Origin: Physcomitrium patens
Taxonomy: Eukaryota > Streptophyta > Bryopsida > Funariales > Funariaceae
Assembly: GCF_000002425.4 (NCBI RefSeq)
Contig: NC_037254.1
Coordinates: 12,926,500-12,990,499, forward strand
Direction: 5' to 3'
DNA: 64,000 nucleotides
In this document: piece after piece, positions 23,123 to 35,430 of the stretch
Layout of the letters: every line of letters starts with the position of its first letter
How positions within the stretch are numbered: position 1 is the stretch's first letter
Program-made: the position numbers and the translations under genes
The notes under the pieces: model-generated
What the model was told of the DNA's origin: nothing
The model's input: the letters and a program-made list of their open reading frames with translations, nothing else
The model's database searches: none

Positions 23123-23645
23123 CTAGTGCTTAGCTGGGGCCGGCTCTTTCGCCTAAATGAGGAAAAAGTAAAAAATGAAAAAATAAAAAAGTGGCCACAA
23201 CAAAAACATCCAGCACAAATCGGATAATTCTTGTAAATTTAAACACTAGAAGCGTTGTGTTCGAAGTCGAGAACTCCACCACAATTCAATATACAACATA
23301 TCACAATTCACTCCCCTCACAACAAAAGACAAACTCCAACACATTTCTGGGCACACGGAAGCATGCAACCCCTAGTGGACAAAACCCTAACCCTAACGTA
23401 AGAAAAGAAGTGGGGAATGAACCTTGAGATAGGCAAGCTTCATGCTGCCGTAAACGACACCGATAGAGACAGCGGATATCCTAGCCACCTGCACAAAGGC
23501 ACCATGACGGGAGAGGTAAGTGGAAGGAATGAAGAGAAGAGCAAGCCAAAGGAAAGGGACAAGCTAAGAATGGCAGGAAGAATAGGGGGTTAGGGTAATT
23601 TACAAGGGCCAAAGTGCTAGAACCGGAATAAGGACCTCCGGCCAT
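23123..23645 (-). CDS. Mitochondrial ATP synthase subunit e (plant type, three micro-exons)
   Basis: A 45-residue protein in three small exons on the - strand: 23604-23645 (14 codons), 23423-23488 (22 codons) and 23123-23152 (9 codons plus stop). Both introns are GT-AG and phase 0. It begins MAGGPYSGSSTLAL, continues VARISAVSIGVVYGSMKLAYLK and ends AKEPAPAKH (given here as separate exon pieces). This matches plant subunit e of the F1Fo ATP synthase, a single-pass inner-membrane protein whose GxxxG-type helix helps join two complexes into dimers; the helix here includes GVVYGSMK. The plant proteins I know are about 55 residues with a longer basic tail, so this one is slightly short. The intron 2 donor (GTTCAT) is weak. 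The 5' UTR has GAA and GCA repeats and intron 2 contains a telo-box. Confidence 0.85.
23381..23400. promoter_or_regulatory. Telo-box repeat inside intron 2 of subunit e gene
   Basis: AAAACCCTAACCCTAACG is an interstitial telomere-like motif. AAACCCTAA telo-boxes are common near promoters and first introns of plant genes for translation and mitochondria. A role here is inferred. Confidence 0.4.
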
Positions 23646-24050
23646 GGCTAGCAAGCTAAATAGGACGCGACGGACAAGAAGCAACAGAAGAAGAAGAAGA
23701 AGAAGAAGAGGAAGGAGAAGCAGCAGCAGCAGCAGCGGCGAGTGAGATTGGCAGCGAAGACGAACGATGGCCCCCCGACAGCACCATTCACTTCATAACA
23801 GAGCTCCTCCGAGACACCGCCTTGTCTTCCCCGACGGATGGATGAATCCGTAGATGAATGATAAATGTGTATCTCGTCGCTTGGATCCACGTGGGGGGTA
23901 CCGCTTGTCACCCTTTCGTGGAAGCTGCGTGGGCTTGTCATTAGGGTTTGTCGAGGGCAGTGCTTTGAGCTTGTGGCATTTGTTACCACAATCTGTCGGA
24001 AAGTAATAGTGGGTTTCGTATTAATAATAGTAATAACAACAACAACAACT
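23646..24050 (-). promoter_or_regulatory. 5' UTR and promoter of subunit e gene
   Basis: GC-rich leader running right to left into the ATG at 23645. It includes a (GAA)n/(CTT)n tract at about 23687-23710 and a (GCA)n/(TGC)n tract at about 23719-23737, which are CT-rich leader repeats when read on the gene strand. No clear TATA box was found. Confidence 0.45.
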
Positions 24051-24052
24051 AT

Positions 24053-24146
24053 CATTGAAGTGGTTATATATATATCTCTCTCCATATGTATATATTGGTA
24101 TGAAGTGGTTATATATATCTCTCTCTATATGTATATATTGGTATGT
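24053..24146. repeat. Two-copy tandem repeat (~46 bp)
   Basis: The unit GAAGTGGTTATATATAT, followed by a CTCTCT run and ATGTATATATTGGTAT, occurs twice head to tail with few changes. It lies just upstream of the subunit e gene. Confidence 0.8.
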
Positions 24147-25720
24147 ATTTTTTAATTGTTTATTTACATGTGTGTATATGTGAGGTTGAAAAAAACTTGG
24201 CTTTGTAGAAAAGATAATATATACTTGTAAAACTCCAAAAGACTACATGGATTAAGGAAAACTTTAATGGTGCATAAATGTGTCCTACCAACTTAAAATA
24301 ACAAACTAACAAATAGATTGGGTTCATATCTTTTTTTTTTTTCTTTTTTTTTTTTTTTCTCTTTTGCAATAGATTGATAATAGATTGAATTAAATGATAA
24401 GTATATCCAATTAAGTAAGTTGTAGTGGATTCTTGTCATTAATTTTTGCAAGTATATATATATATATATATATATATGATTCAACAAATGAAATGCAAAA
24501 TAGATAAGATCAAAATTCCAATCTTGATCTTACTCATTTAGCAATAATTTGAGCAAAATTTAGTAGAAAAAATTAGTACGTAAATATTTTTAAGCATATT
24601 GCTAACTGTTTGGTTGAAAACCTAAACAAAAAATTGAACATTATCATGACAAAAAATCATTTAAATTAAGAAAGTTAAGACCTACACAACTATAATGTGC
24701 CAACAGTGCAATACCAACATTTCATATAATGACCAAAGTTTTAGAGAGCTTTTTTTAAAAATAATACAAAGTTAAATATTTTTAATTTATAAATAAAAAA
24801 TATTATTTTTAAAAGATTATAAAATATAAAAAATATATTTAAAATAATAATAATATATAATATAATATGAAGATACAATGTACCAATGACAAAAGAAGTT
24901 CTAATGATTTGACTTGGAGAAGTAGACAAAATAGAGAACCATGATATAATTGTCAAATATAAAAATGGATAAGGTATCTAGTTTATAAATATTCTTGTTC
25001 TTGCATATGATCCACTTTAACATCCTTTGTTCTTCTCAAAGGGCAATAGTAAATAGACTAATGCCATCCAATAAATTATTGGAAATCAATGGATATCAAT
25101 ACATGTATTTTATGCATATAGATTACATATTTTGTAAATAAAAATGGTTATTTATTGAATTAGTTGTCTATTTTAACAATAAATTATTGATGTAGCAATC
25201 AAAATTAAATAAAGTAATCTCAATTTTGTGATTTATAATCAAAATATTTTAAAAGTTGAATTATATAATACATTGATAAGCATCTTTGTTACTATTGTTA
25301 GTTTAAACATTGTACAAGTTAGATATTGCATTATCCTTCTTATAAGCTTGTCAAAATCACCTTGCTTTGGATGACAAGCATATTATGATTTGATAGCAAT
25401 TTTTTGCTCAAAGCAAATTCTTGAGTTTTTTGTTATTTTAAATTTAATCTAAAATAGGTTGTAATTATAAGAAAATTATTTGAATGCTAAACTATAATTG
25501 ATAGATATAATTTGGTTGCATGTATCTTTAGCACAAAAACATATTCATTCCTTGAAGGATTAGCAAAAAAATATATATATGATTTGTTAATATGATTGGG
25601 TTTGTTTAGACAAGGAAATATCAAAAACAAGGACTATTGCATATTTATATATTCTTAGTCTTTTCTTAGAATCAAAAGACTACCATCACAAAAGCAATAG
25701 AATTTTTAGATTGTATTGAA
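24147..25720. other. AT-rich intergenic DNA
   Basis: No gene recognised. It contains a T-rich tract (24331-24363) and a TA array (about 24454-24477). The end leads into the Helitron fossil. Confidence 0.55.
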
Positions 25721-26230
25721 TTGAAGTTACAAGATAATATTGAGCTGTACATCATAATGACAAATTTTGCTTTACTTAGGGCATATAGAATTAAAAACAT
25801 ATTTGTTCCTTGCATAAGAAGTGGCATTTGTATTAAGAAATATCTGAGAGCATTTTGCAAGTATACAATGCAAGGTAAAGATGGATATATTATATATCAA
25901 TGACTTGATAATGGACTCATATTTTAGTACAATTCAAATGGATTTGCATATGAAAATTGTTAGGTTGTACATTATAATGCATATTTGTATAAGAAATTCA
26001 ATACACACACTAATATTAAAGGTTTTTTTGGCATAAAAAATGTCAAGTATCTATTCAAATATGTATACAAAGATCTAGACCTAATTTTAATTGAAGTCAT
26101 AGGACTAATGAATTAAATTGAATAATAACTTCATACAAGATATTTAGATCCAACTAAAGGTATTGATTATCTATTTCACACAAAATGTATTACAAATAGC
26201 CATTCATAACGCAATTGATTGTGTATTTGC
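25721..26230 (+). pseudogene. Fossil Helitron Rep/helicase fragment
   Basis: In one frame, through stops, the translation matches the region between the Rep nuclease and helicase of plant Helitrons: VPCIRSGICIKKYLRAFCKY, GKDGYIIYQ, NC*VVHYNAYLYKKFNTHTN, IKNVKYLFKYVYKDLDL and HTRYLDPTKGIDYLF. In intact families the corresponding text reads as a Trp-Val-Val-Pro-Tyr-Asn segment and an YLFKYVYKG segment. The Trp to stop here is a TGG to TAG change. No Helitron ends (5' TC, 3' CTRR with hairpin) could be assigned, so only this fragment is claimed. Confidence 0.7.
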
Positions 26231-26422
26231 CAATTCAATATAATATTTTATTTTTAAATAATAAAAATTTAGTTATAATTGGTATTTGTGGCATATTGCA
26301 ATATATGATGTTTACTAAATACTTTGAATTTAATGCTATATATAATTACTCTTGTAGTATGATTTACATAGTTTTTTATAAAATTATATATTAAAAATAG
26401 AAAAATAAAAATATAGGCTATT

Positions 26423-28085
26423 TGTATCACAAATTTATATATTTATTCCAATAATTACCTATATAATTAAATAGAAGTAGGTAAAAATAGTTTAATTTCA
26501 TAACATCTTTTAGAAAAACTTTCTAAAAGTTTTATAGACACTACTTTGACTTTACACATGTTTGTAGTTAATTGGTGGCTAAAAACTTGGTCAATAAATT
26601 AGCCACATGTCACATATATTAGTAGCTTATAGAACAAGCTAACTAAATAGTACATATATAAATAACTTGTCTTACAAATTAAAATATGTATTTAATAAAG
26701 TCATTATGTATTGGAGGTCTTATAGAATAACACCACATAGAGACTATATATGGACATAAGAATGAAGCCTTCTTTACTCTTGTTAACACCTTTCTAATTC
26801 TTAATCTTATTTTAAGCCTTTCTAGTCTTTTTATTTTTAACAATAGCCATTATAGTTCAATATATTATTACCTTTGAATGATTTCTTATTCTTTTTAAGT
26901 AACATTAGAGCGTATTGATGTTTTCTTTCTTCCAAATTCATATCCTTGATAATTTGATAAGAGTGCTAATTTATTATTCTTTTCTTATTATAGAATTAAG
27001 TGGATTATCTGATTTTTATTGTTGTATTTAAAGATTGCCAACTATCCACCTTTAAAAAAATAGTTTGGTTTTTTAACATTTATTTTTATCTTAAAGAGAG
27101 TGGATTATCTTTCTTTGTAGAAATTTTTATTTACTATTAGAGGTTGCAAGATATCATTCTTTAATTTAAGTTTTTGAATTTGTCTGAATTCTCTATAGAA
27201 GAAAAGATTATGAATAGTATTCTCAGCAAAAGTGAGAATAGATTTGTAACTATTACAAATCTTTACAACCTTGTCAACATTTTAAGAATAGAAATCTCAC
27301 ATATTTCTAATATGAATAATTAAAGTACTATTCCTATACATATGGAAGAAGTCTAGAGTCTATGCCAAGAAGTTGTACATTAAAAGAAGTAAATAGATCA
27401 GCATCACAACCAAGTTTAGGAAGTCTTGCTCTTATAAGTACTAGAGAAGTAAAGATTAGTATGCCAGAGAAGTTTGATAGAATAAGATCAAAATTATAAG
27501 GATTTTTACAAAAAATTAAGTTTTATTTAAGGTTGCACTCTTTTTAATACCTTGATGGATTTATACAAGTTGGATTTATAGGCGCACTTCTATCAAGAAG
27601 TGTTCTTTTTTTGATTTCTACCTTTGATGGAAAATGATTCCTAATTGCTCTATAATTTGAATTAATTCTTGGAAGTATTTATGGCTATATTTGGAGAAAT
27701 TAATTAAGAAAGAGTAGTAAAGACCAAACTTGTATTGCTACAATAAGGTTCGTATTTAGCTACTACATATGTTGTTGAATTCCAAAATCTTTCTTATGAC
27801 GTAGATTGAAATAACAAAGCCCTTATGAATCAATTTTGATATGGATTAAAAGATAATATCAAAGATTTATTATTGACAATATTGAGAATAGATTTAATAG
27901 AATAATTTATTGCTCAAGCCATTGCATATCACAATCAATTCTTTTAAAGATGCCAAAAATAAAGATTTGGTTGAAAAAATATAAGTTAAGCCATAGCAAT
28001 ATCTTCTAAATTTTTGAAAGCTTATTTGTCTATGATAGAGCCTATGTAGATTAAAAATATACCTTCTTCCTTTCATAATGTATAA
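26423..28085 (+). mobile_element. Ancient chromovirus F, piece 1: 5' LTR and gag
   Basis: A + strand fossil. The LTR runs about 26423-26957 (TGTATCACAAATTT start, then the ATTTATTCCAATAATTACC landmark shared with the LTRs of copies A, B and D). A decayed primer-binding site may follow. Gag remains are legible from about 27420 (KALMNQF*YGLKDNIKDLLL and FLKAYLSMIEPM). The reading stops at about 28085 against a - strand element, where the zinc knuckle should begin. Confidence 0.7.
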
Positions 28086-31000
28086 ATATAAAAATTCATA
28101 ACCACATCATCTTCTAAATCAATTATATCTTTTCCATCATAATATCTTCCTCTTGATAATATATTTGTAATTGAATTTTCTTCCCTTGAAATATGTTTAA
28201 ATTTTGAATTTATAGATTTGATATATACTATCTATTTTAACATAGGAATATCAAGAATTGAACAACTTATAATCATACCCAATAAAAGTAAACAATTTAC
28301 TTCTATAACTAATGTTACACTAATCAAGTACTCTTTTTTATTTTTTATAACTATTATTACATCGCATAATTCACTTTTGATTTGTGCATATGCTCTTTGT
28401 TTAGAATTCAAAACCTTTGTTCTAAACCTTATTATATATTTATTCACTTTTTCATCATTTTGTCCAACTGCCTAACATATTTCAATTAAAATTGCATTAA
28501 TTTTTAAAATTATTAGCCTTCCATATTCATAATTTATTTTCTTCAAAGTTAGAGGTGAAGAAAGAATTTCTTTTAATTTTTTCATAGCTTTTCTTTGTTC
28601 TTTTTTTCATCAATTTTTTTGATTTTTTTTAATAATTTATATAATAGATCTATTACATGTGCAAAATAAGATATCTATATATAATAGAAAATATATGCTC
28701 TTAAAAACCTTCTAATTTTTGTTGTATTTGCAATTTTTTTATTTTTTTAATAATATCAACATTTTTTATACTTGGCTTCCATCCATATGATCTAAATATG
28801 TGTCATACTACCAAAACTTTCTTTACTCCAAATATTGATTTTATCCTCAATAATGTTAAATGGACTTCTTCTAACCTTATCAAAAACTTCTCACAATCAT
28901 CAATATGATCTGCCACAAATTTCTTACATTTCTTTGAATCTAATCTCTCATATTTTCTTTCTTTTTTATATTCTTTCATTGATACATCATTTAAAAAAGG
29001 TATTACTATTTTTGGAATAAAATCTCTTAATACCTTATACATTCTATTCATCATGTATGCCACAAAATTTTTAGCCTTTTGTGGTAAGGTATACATTCTA
29101 ATTAATCCTAATGGTGTCTTCATAATTATTAAATCTCTACTTTGTATTGCCAATTAAAATTGATCATATCCCAAATAAAAAACTTTGATAGAATAAATTG
29201 ATCTTCTTGCAAATGCCTCTGCAAATTCATCCTTAATTGGACTTGAATCTATCTTTCTAATAGTTAACTTATTTATTAGTTGCATGTCTTGTATAAACTT
29301 CAATGTTCCATTTTTTTAGATATTGTAAACTATCAATTGAAATATGATGCAATAAATGGTTCTAAAATCTTCATTATAATCTTTTCATTAAATAATTTGA
29401 CTTTGCTATATAAGCCTTTGAAATTGAAATTGGCCTCAAATTCCATGGTTCATGTGGAATTATAAATATAACCATAGGTACTATAATACTTGGATCAACA
29501 TACCCTATTTCATATGATTTAAATACAAATACCTTACCATATTGTGAAAGCATTTTTTTGAAATATCTTTCTTTATTACTTGTCGAAAAAATTTCTTATC
29601 CAACTTCAAACCATCTAAAGTCAATTAATCCTTGAATTCATAATCTAAATTTCTTAGATCTCTTATATTGGATTGTATAAAAGCTTTCTCAATGTTTTTT
29701 GTAAAATTTGATAGTAGCGACAATACCACTGGTTTAATCTTCTTTGCAATGGTTTTATATTTTTTATTTATCTTCACCTCATACTTATCCATATAGTCTT
29801 CCATTCCATCATAAAATAGCTTAGAATATACATTTAATATCTTATCATCTTCTTCAAAATCTAAATCCAATAAAATTTGTAAATTATCCATAGTATCACT
29901 AAAACAAGATCCTTCAAACATTGTTGATATGTATTCATCTTCATCAATCATTCCATATTTCTTCTACTTATGTTTGATATTTTTGACATTTTTTTTTTCT
30001 ATTCTTCCAAATTTATCTATATTTTTGAATGAAATACATCCATCTCGTGCTAATCCTATAATAGTCTCATTTCTTCTATTAGGCAAGAGGCCATCATCTC
30101 TTCTATCATTACAATCTTGCTTTATCGTCATCTCTTCTATCATCCATTGATGTTCAATATCAATAGTCCATTTTTTTTTTTATACAATTCTTTTGATATC
30201 AAATTGATTTTAGAACTATCATCAATCAATATTATAATTTTTTCTTTTAAATCTTCTAATTTTATCAAAGTTTTTTTAATAGTCCTTACCTAATGACTTT
30301 GAAAATAATGACTAGAAGCTTGAATTGCAACTTTTTTTTTCAAATTTTACTCTCAAAAAATCTCCAAAAAATTACATTTCATCTTCTTTATCTTGATTAC
30401 TATCCATTGTACTTGTTCTTTTTTCATTTGATGTTATAGTATTTTCTATAGATTGTTATTATTTCTTTATTATATTAATAAAAACTTCAAAAAAATTCAC
30501 GCTTTGCAATTCTTAAGATTTCACCAATTGTGAACTCTAATATCTTCTTCAAATCTATAGCAACTTCAATATCTGATTGTAATTTATAAGTAGGAGCCTT
30601 TGATTTTTCTTTCACAATTTTCTTTTTTTTGTAGAAATATTCTTTACTTTCTCTTTATGCATAGGATTCTTTTATTGTCATGTTTTTTTCTTGTAGTTTT
30701 TTTTGATGGCCTTTCATTATTTTCATCTTTCTTTTTATTTTTTATTAATGCTTTATGTTAACTCCTTGTAATATGAGTATGCATCAATAATCCATCTATT
30801 AGATCATTCCATCAAATAATTTGCCGAATATTATTGCCAACACGTTGTAAATCATCTATAGAAAATTCCTACTTTTCAGCATAACTTATTGCATTTGACC
30901 ACAAACAACTAGATTTTCCTAAAAATTCAGGATTTATGCTTGAACATTTGCTTGGATTTGCTTTCATCTAATATTTTCATGCTTCATTGCTTGAGCTTTT

Positions 31001-31087
31001 AAATCCTTCCTTTGTTAATATCTTTATCCCTCATTTACTAAAGTCTATCTATAATTTTTTTTATTATCTTTTAAATGTATCATATCA

Positions 31088-31128
<41 letters not shown>

Positions 31129-32160
31129 ATAATTCCTCTATAAAATCTTCACATTCCTTTTTTAAATGATCCATGCTATTACACCACATGCACCTATGCA
31201 CCATACCTTCCATTAATCCTAATTTTTGCCTTGTTGATATTTTTGATTATTAATTCTTATCATCAAGTTTTAAAAAAAAATATTTATAAATTTCTTATTC
31301 CTTCTATGATTTCATCAAAGTCCATTTCTTCTTTCTTTGTTGTAATCATTAAAGATTGAATTATAGATGTAAAATATGTAATAGATATTTTTACCTTAAA
31401 TACTTGCAATGATCTTTGAATACCCACCTTATCCTTTCTTCTTTCTCTTTTTGCAAGTAATCCTATTACCTCTTTGACTTTCCTCCAATTTATTGTCAAT
31501 CCTTCATCTTCTTTTATATCTTCAAGCAAGATTTCTAACTACTCTTGTAACTTTCTATTAGTCATTTGAAGAAAAAAGTTCCACTTTACTTAGATCCAAT
31601 AATTTCCTATCTTTCTTGGATAAATAAGAATATTACTTTTCAAACTCCATTAATAATTGTGTTACTAGAAGATCCTTTTTAGGTCTTTCAATCTATTCTA
31701 AAAATGACTTCTTTGTAACCAAATCACTATCTTCTAAGAAAACTTCATCTTTCAATGTTTGTAAAAATTTCTTCCATAAACCTTTAAAATGTCCTATAAA
31801 GGACTTTACTTGATTTCTTATGTTTGGTGCAATAGCCAATTCAAATAATTGAACCATCTCTTTTTTTAAACTATACTTCAATTCCATCTCTTTTACATAA
31901 TATCTTAAATATTTTGTAATATTCTTCTCTTTGAATTAATCAATCTTATTTACAACTACTTATAAAATTTTATTTACCATACCTTCTTTGCAATCTTTAA
32001 CTTGTTGTTGTTGTATGAATAGGAAAAAAGCCTCAAACATGCTTGTGGAGTTGAAATCAAAATACATATCTTATCCTCTACTTATAGCTCTACTTCTTAA
32101 TCTACTTGAAGCACCATCATAAGCCTTTCCTTCAATTTTGTTGTCTTCTTTCTCCAAATT
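28086..32160 (-). mobile_element. Decayed relative of element 2 (gag, PR, RT, RNase H)
   Basis: A - strand fossil clearly related to the element at 53183-61810. From right to left: gag at about 31284-32050 (WKKFLQTLKDEVFLEDSDL), a CX2CX4HX4C zinc knuckle near 31165-31200 (CMWCNSMDHLKKEC), protease near 30130-30260, RT at 28803-29620 (TPLGLIRMYTLPQ, VLRDFIPKI, PFLNDVSMKE, DHIDDCEKFL) and RNase H at 28232-28447. Integrase is missing at the left end. The RT active site reads F-L-N-D, as in element 2. Confidence 0.85.
28803..29153 (-). pseudogene. Reverse transcriptase fragment with FLND active site
   Basis: The longest open piece of this fossil (116 codons). It aligns without gaps over most of its length with residues of the element 2 RT, including the unusual Asn (AAT) in FLNDV at about 28984-28998 where active enzymes have Asp. 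Confidence 0.85.
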
Positions 32161-33555
32161 AATTCCAAAAAAAATAACAAAAAATCTTTAAATAAATAAT
32201 AATAATAATTTTAAAGAAATATTAAAAATAATTTTAAAAAATAGAGAATCCTAAAGTAATATTAAAATAGAAATCCTAATATAATTCTAATTAAAATCCT
32301 AATTAAATCTCAATCAAATCCTAAATCAAATCCAAGGTCAAATCTTGATTAAAATTCTAATTAAACTTTAATGAAATCTTAGATCAAATCCTAATGAAAT
32401 CCTAAATCCTATATAAATTCTAAATAAGTTCTAAATCAAATCCTAAATAAACCCTAAACCAAATCCAAAACCACATTCTAATCAAATCCTAAATCTTAAA
32501 TAAACTCTTATAAATCCTATAACAAATTGAACTTCAACAACTAATAATTAAACCATCGATATACTCTTAAGTTTTTTACACTTCTTAATGTCTTAATAAG
32601 AAAGAAGTACAAGATAAATGAAATCAATTGTACCTACTAATTGAGAGAAATTCAAAATATTCGAATAAAGTATTAAGAAGCTTCTTATTCCAATCTGAAT
32701 ATTGAACTTCCAATGCCAATATTTCCTTCTTGAACTATTGAATTACTCTCAAATTTTATTTCAAGTATTGAAAATCAAGTCTAATATCTATAAAAAAAAA
32801 TTGCTTCAATCTAATTGATGGATTGTTGAAGATCTTAAAAATACTCACTGACCTTCAAACTCCAATTTTTGAGACCTCAACCTACAAAAGCCTTTACATA
32901 CTTTAATCTAACTATTCAATTGACTTCAAAATTTTTACACATATTTACAACTATCACACCAATAAATTATCCAAAATTTACTTATACATGCACCACAAAA
33001 TTCAAGAAACCTTCAAAATTATAAATGTATTTTTATTTCTCAAAATCTAAATTGACCAAGAATATCACCTATTTTGAAAATCCTTCAAAAACTTAATATT
33101 GACTCAATTGATATGAAACCAATGCCAAAAATATCTCCTCAAGTTTTCTCTTAAATTCCACTTCTCAATTTATCAAAGAACTCTAAAGTCACTATAGGTG
33201 CACAATTTTGTGCCTCAAGGACTAATTTCAATCCAAGTTGATAATTGGTCCTCTTTAAGTATCAATTCTTGGCTTCTTAAGAAAAATTTGCTAAAATCTA
33301 TTCTTAATACTTTTCTACATATACTTATATTATTTAATTTTTCAATCTATTTTGTTTTATCTTATTTGTGATCCTACAAAATAAGTAGAAGCTTAATTTG
33401 TAGAAGAACAATATTACTATTCTTTAGTTTTACTATCTTTTCAACTATTATCTATATTTTAAAGATAATTTATTATAAAATTAGATATTTTATAATACAA
33501 TTTTTTTCTCTCAATCACTAGTCATATTATATCACAATATTATGTAGTATCATGG
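32161..33555. other. Very AT-rich block, possible decayed LTR; contains AAATCCTAA minisatellite
   Basis: The block lies where the 5' LTR of the - strand element would be and has about the right size (1.3-1.4 kb against 1,331 bp), but I cannot align it convincingly with the intact LTR. The stretch 32250-32520 is a run of 10-12-bp imperfect units around AAATCCTAA, with one AAACCCTAAACC. Confidence 0.4.
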
Positions 33556-34815
33556 TAGAGAGAATTTGCTTTAAAGAAGTGTTAGGCTTCTAACTGTCAC
33601 TACTTGCTCAACCAAGTCTTTAGATTAAAAAAATACCAAGTCTTTAGATAAGAAAATATCAATTGTATATATAAAATTTTTCTTATATGAGAAATTACAT
33701 CAATACATAAGTCCTAAGTATCAAAGGTCACCAAAAATGTGAAAAAATATTATAAAACCTTGTATATTCTTTAAGTGAATTCTTTACAAACTTCAACAAC
33801 TCATATCTCACAACCGGACCATCCAAGCAAACCAAAATTTTACATGAAGTAATGATGTACTTTTATCAACTACTACAAAAAATTTCAATTGCAAATTCAT
33901 TACAGATCTTTAGATATTGTCAAAATCCTTACAATAACTTCAAATCCTTGCTATATATACCTATGTATAATTTTCTTCATATCTCACAAACTAAGTATTC
34001 AAATACCATAAAACTTTGATATATAACTTTTTAACCTAATAATATACACTTTTCAAAATTTTGAACCAAAAATTCATCTAAAAACTTAAGATATGACTCC
34101 AATCATTACTATCAATAAAACAACTCACTTACTGCCTTTGAATTACATATGATGTCTTCAATGCTTTATAACTTCTTCATACAAACTCCAATTGCAAAAA
34201 TTCTTCTACAAAAATTATAGATCTGGAAATCACTCTTATGGCCATACCTCCCAATCTCCAAAATATATCATAAAACTCCTTTTTTTCTCAAAAGAGCAAT
34301 AGTATATCTTAAAAAGATAGCTTAACTTCAAACTGCTATAACTTCATCATCTTTACTCCAAATGCTCTAAAATTTATATACAAATCATAGTCCAAATCTT
34401 AAATCTTATAATTCTTATTTTTAATACTCAAATGTTCCTTTTGAAGTCGCCAAAATCCTTGTTATGGTCATAGACAGCCTCATAAATGCCTATTAGGCAT
34501 GACCTTTGACCAATAGGAATGAAGATCTTTATCTTTTGCCTTCATCCATCCATACCTTGCTTTCATCCCTCCAAATAAGTTTCTTAGATGTTTGAATTTT
34601 CATCTTTGAATATCAATCTTCTCTTTATATTTTATGCTAAATATCTAAATCTTATATAATTTAAACACTATAATCAACATAAGTAATCTTTAAAATAAAT
34701 TTGCTTATATCGACTTTCTTTAAATTAACCTACTAACCACTCTAAAATACATCAATACTTATAAATATATTATCTATTTTAGTTAGTATTTACATAATAT
34801 AAACAATTATAATAT
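33556..34815 (+). repeat. LTR-like dispersed repeat R, copy 2
   Basis: A decayed copy of the block at 19462-20704, same orientation and length. Shared text includes GTTAGGCTTCTAACTGTCAC near the start, CTCATATCTCACAACCGGAC in the middle and CATACCTTGCTTTCATCCCT near the end. Chromovirus F resumes right after it, so it inserted between gag and protease of F. Confidence 0.75.
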
Positions 34816-35430
34816 GATAATGGCTAAAATCTTAGATAATTTCTAATTAAGATCCTATTCTGATCTCAAATCTCTCACCTTGTTTTACAATAAAAGTTTT
34901 TTCAGGACCAAAAAATCAAAAAGTCTTAGCCTTGTTAGATTTAGGAGCCTCAACCTATTTTATAAATAAAGAATTTATCAAAAAATAAGATGTATTTTTA
35001 ATTAAGAAAATCAAATTTGTGCATGTAGAAGTAATAAATAGTCATTTGTTGTCTTCTATAGATGTTATTTATAAAATTATTTCTTTAAAAGTAGCAACTA
35101 GTAGTCATAATAGTTTAGTAATATTTAATGTAATAAGATCTCTTTCTAATCTAATTATTTTAGGATTATTGTGATTAGAAAGGTATAACCTTCAAATAGA
35201 CTAAATTTCTTGCAAGCTTGATTTTTTCTATAGTTTATCACAAGATTTTGCTAAGAAAATAAAAACCTATAACACCAATACATCTAAACCATTATTAATA
35301 GGTGCAGTAACTTTTATACATGCTACAAAAAAAAGGTCAATATTTGCTATATATGCCAAATTTATTGTTAATAGAAAAAAGATTTCAAGTGGCATTTTAA
35401 GTTATAAGTCACAAAATTGACTCATTAGTA
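34816..35430 (+). mobile_element. Ancient chromovirus F, piece 2: protease
   Basis: The translation reads VLALLDLGASTYFINKEFIK, FVHVEVINSHLLSS, VIFNVIRSLSNLIILGLL and LERYNLQID, then KPLLIGAVTFIHATKK. This is the chromovirus protease with the active-site Asp in LLDLGAS, followed by the linker to RT. The same segments occur on the - strand in copies A, B and D. Confidence 0.75.

Noticed and set aside
22699-23133. 144-codon + strand ORF upstream of and overlapping the subunit e gene
   Set aside because: It has no recognisable domain, overlaps the last coding exon of the - strand gene in antisense, and its composition suits the 3' UTR of that gene.
32161-33555. Decayed 5' LTR of the element 2 relative
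   Set aside because: Position and length fit, but no landmark of the intact 1,331-bp LTR could be matched by eye, so it is listed only as a possibility.
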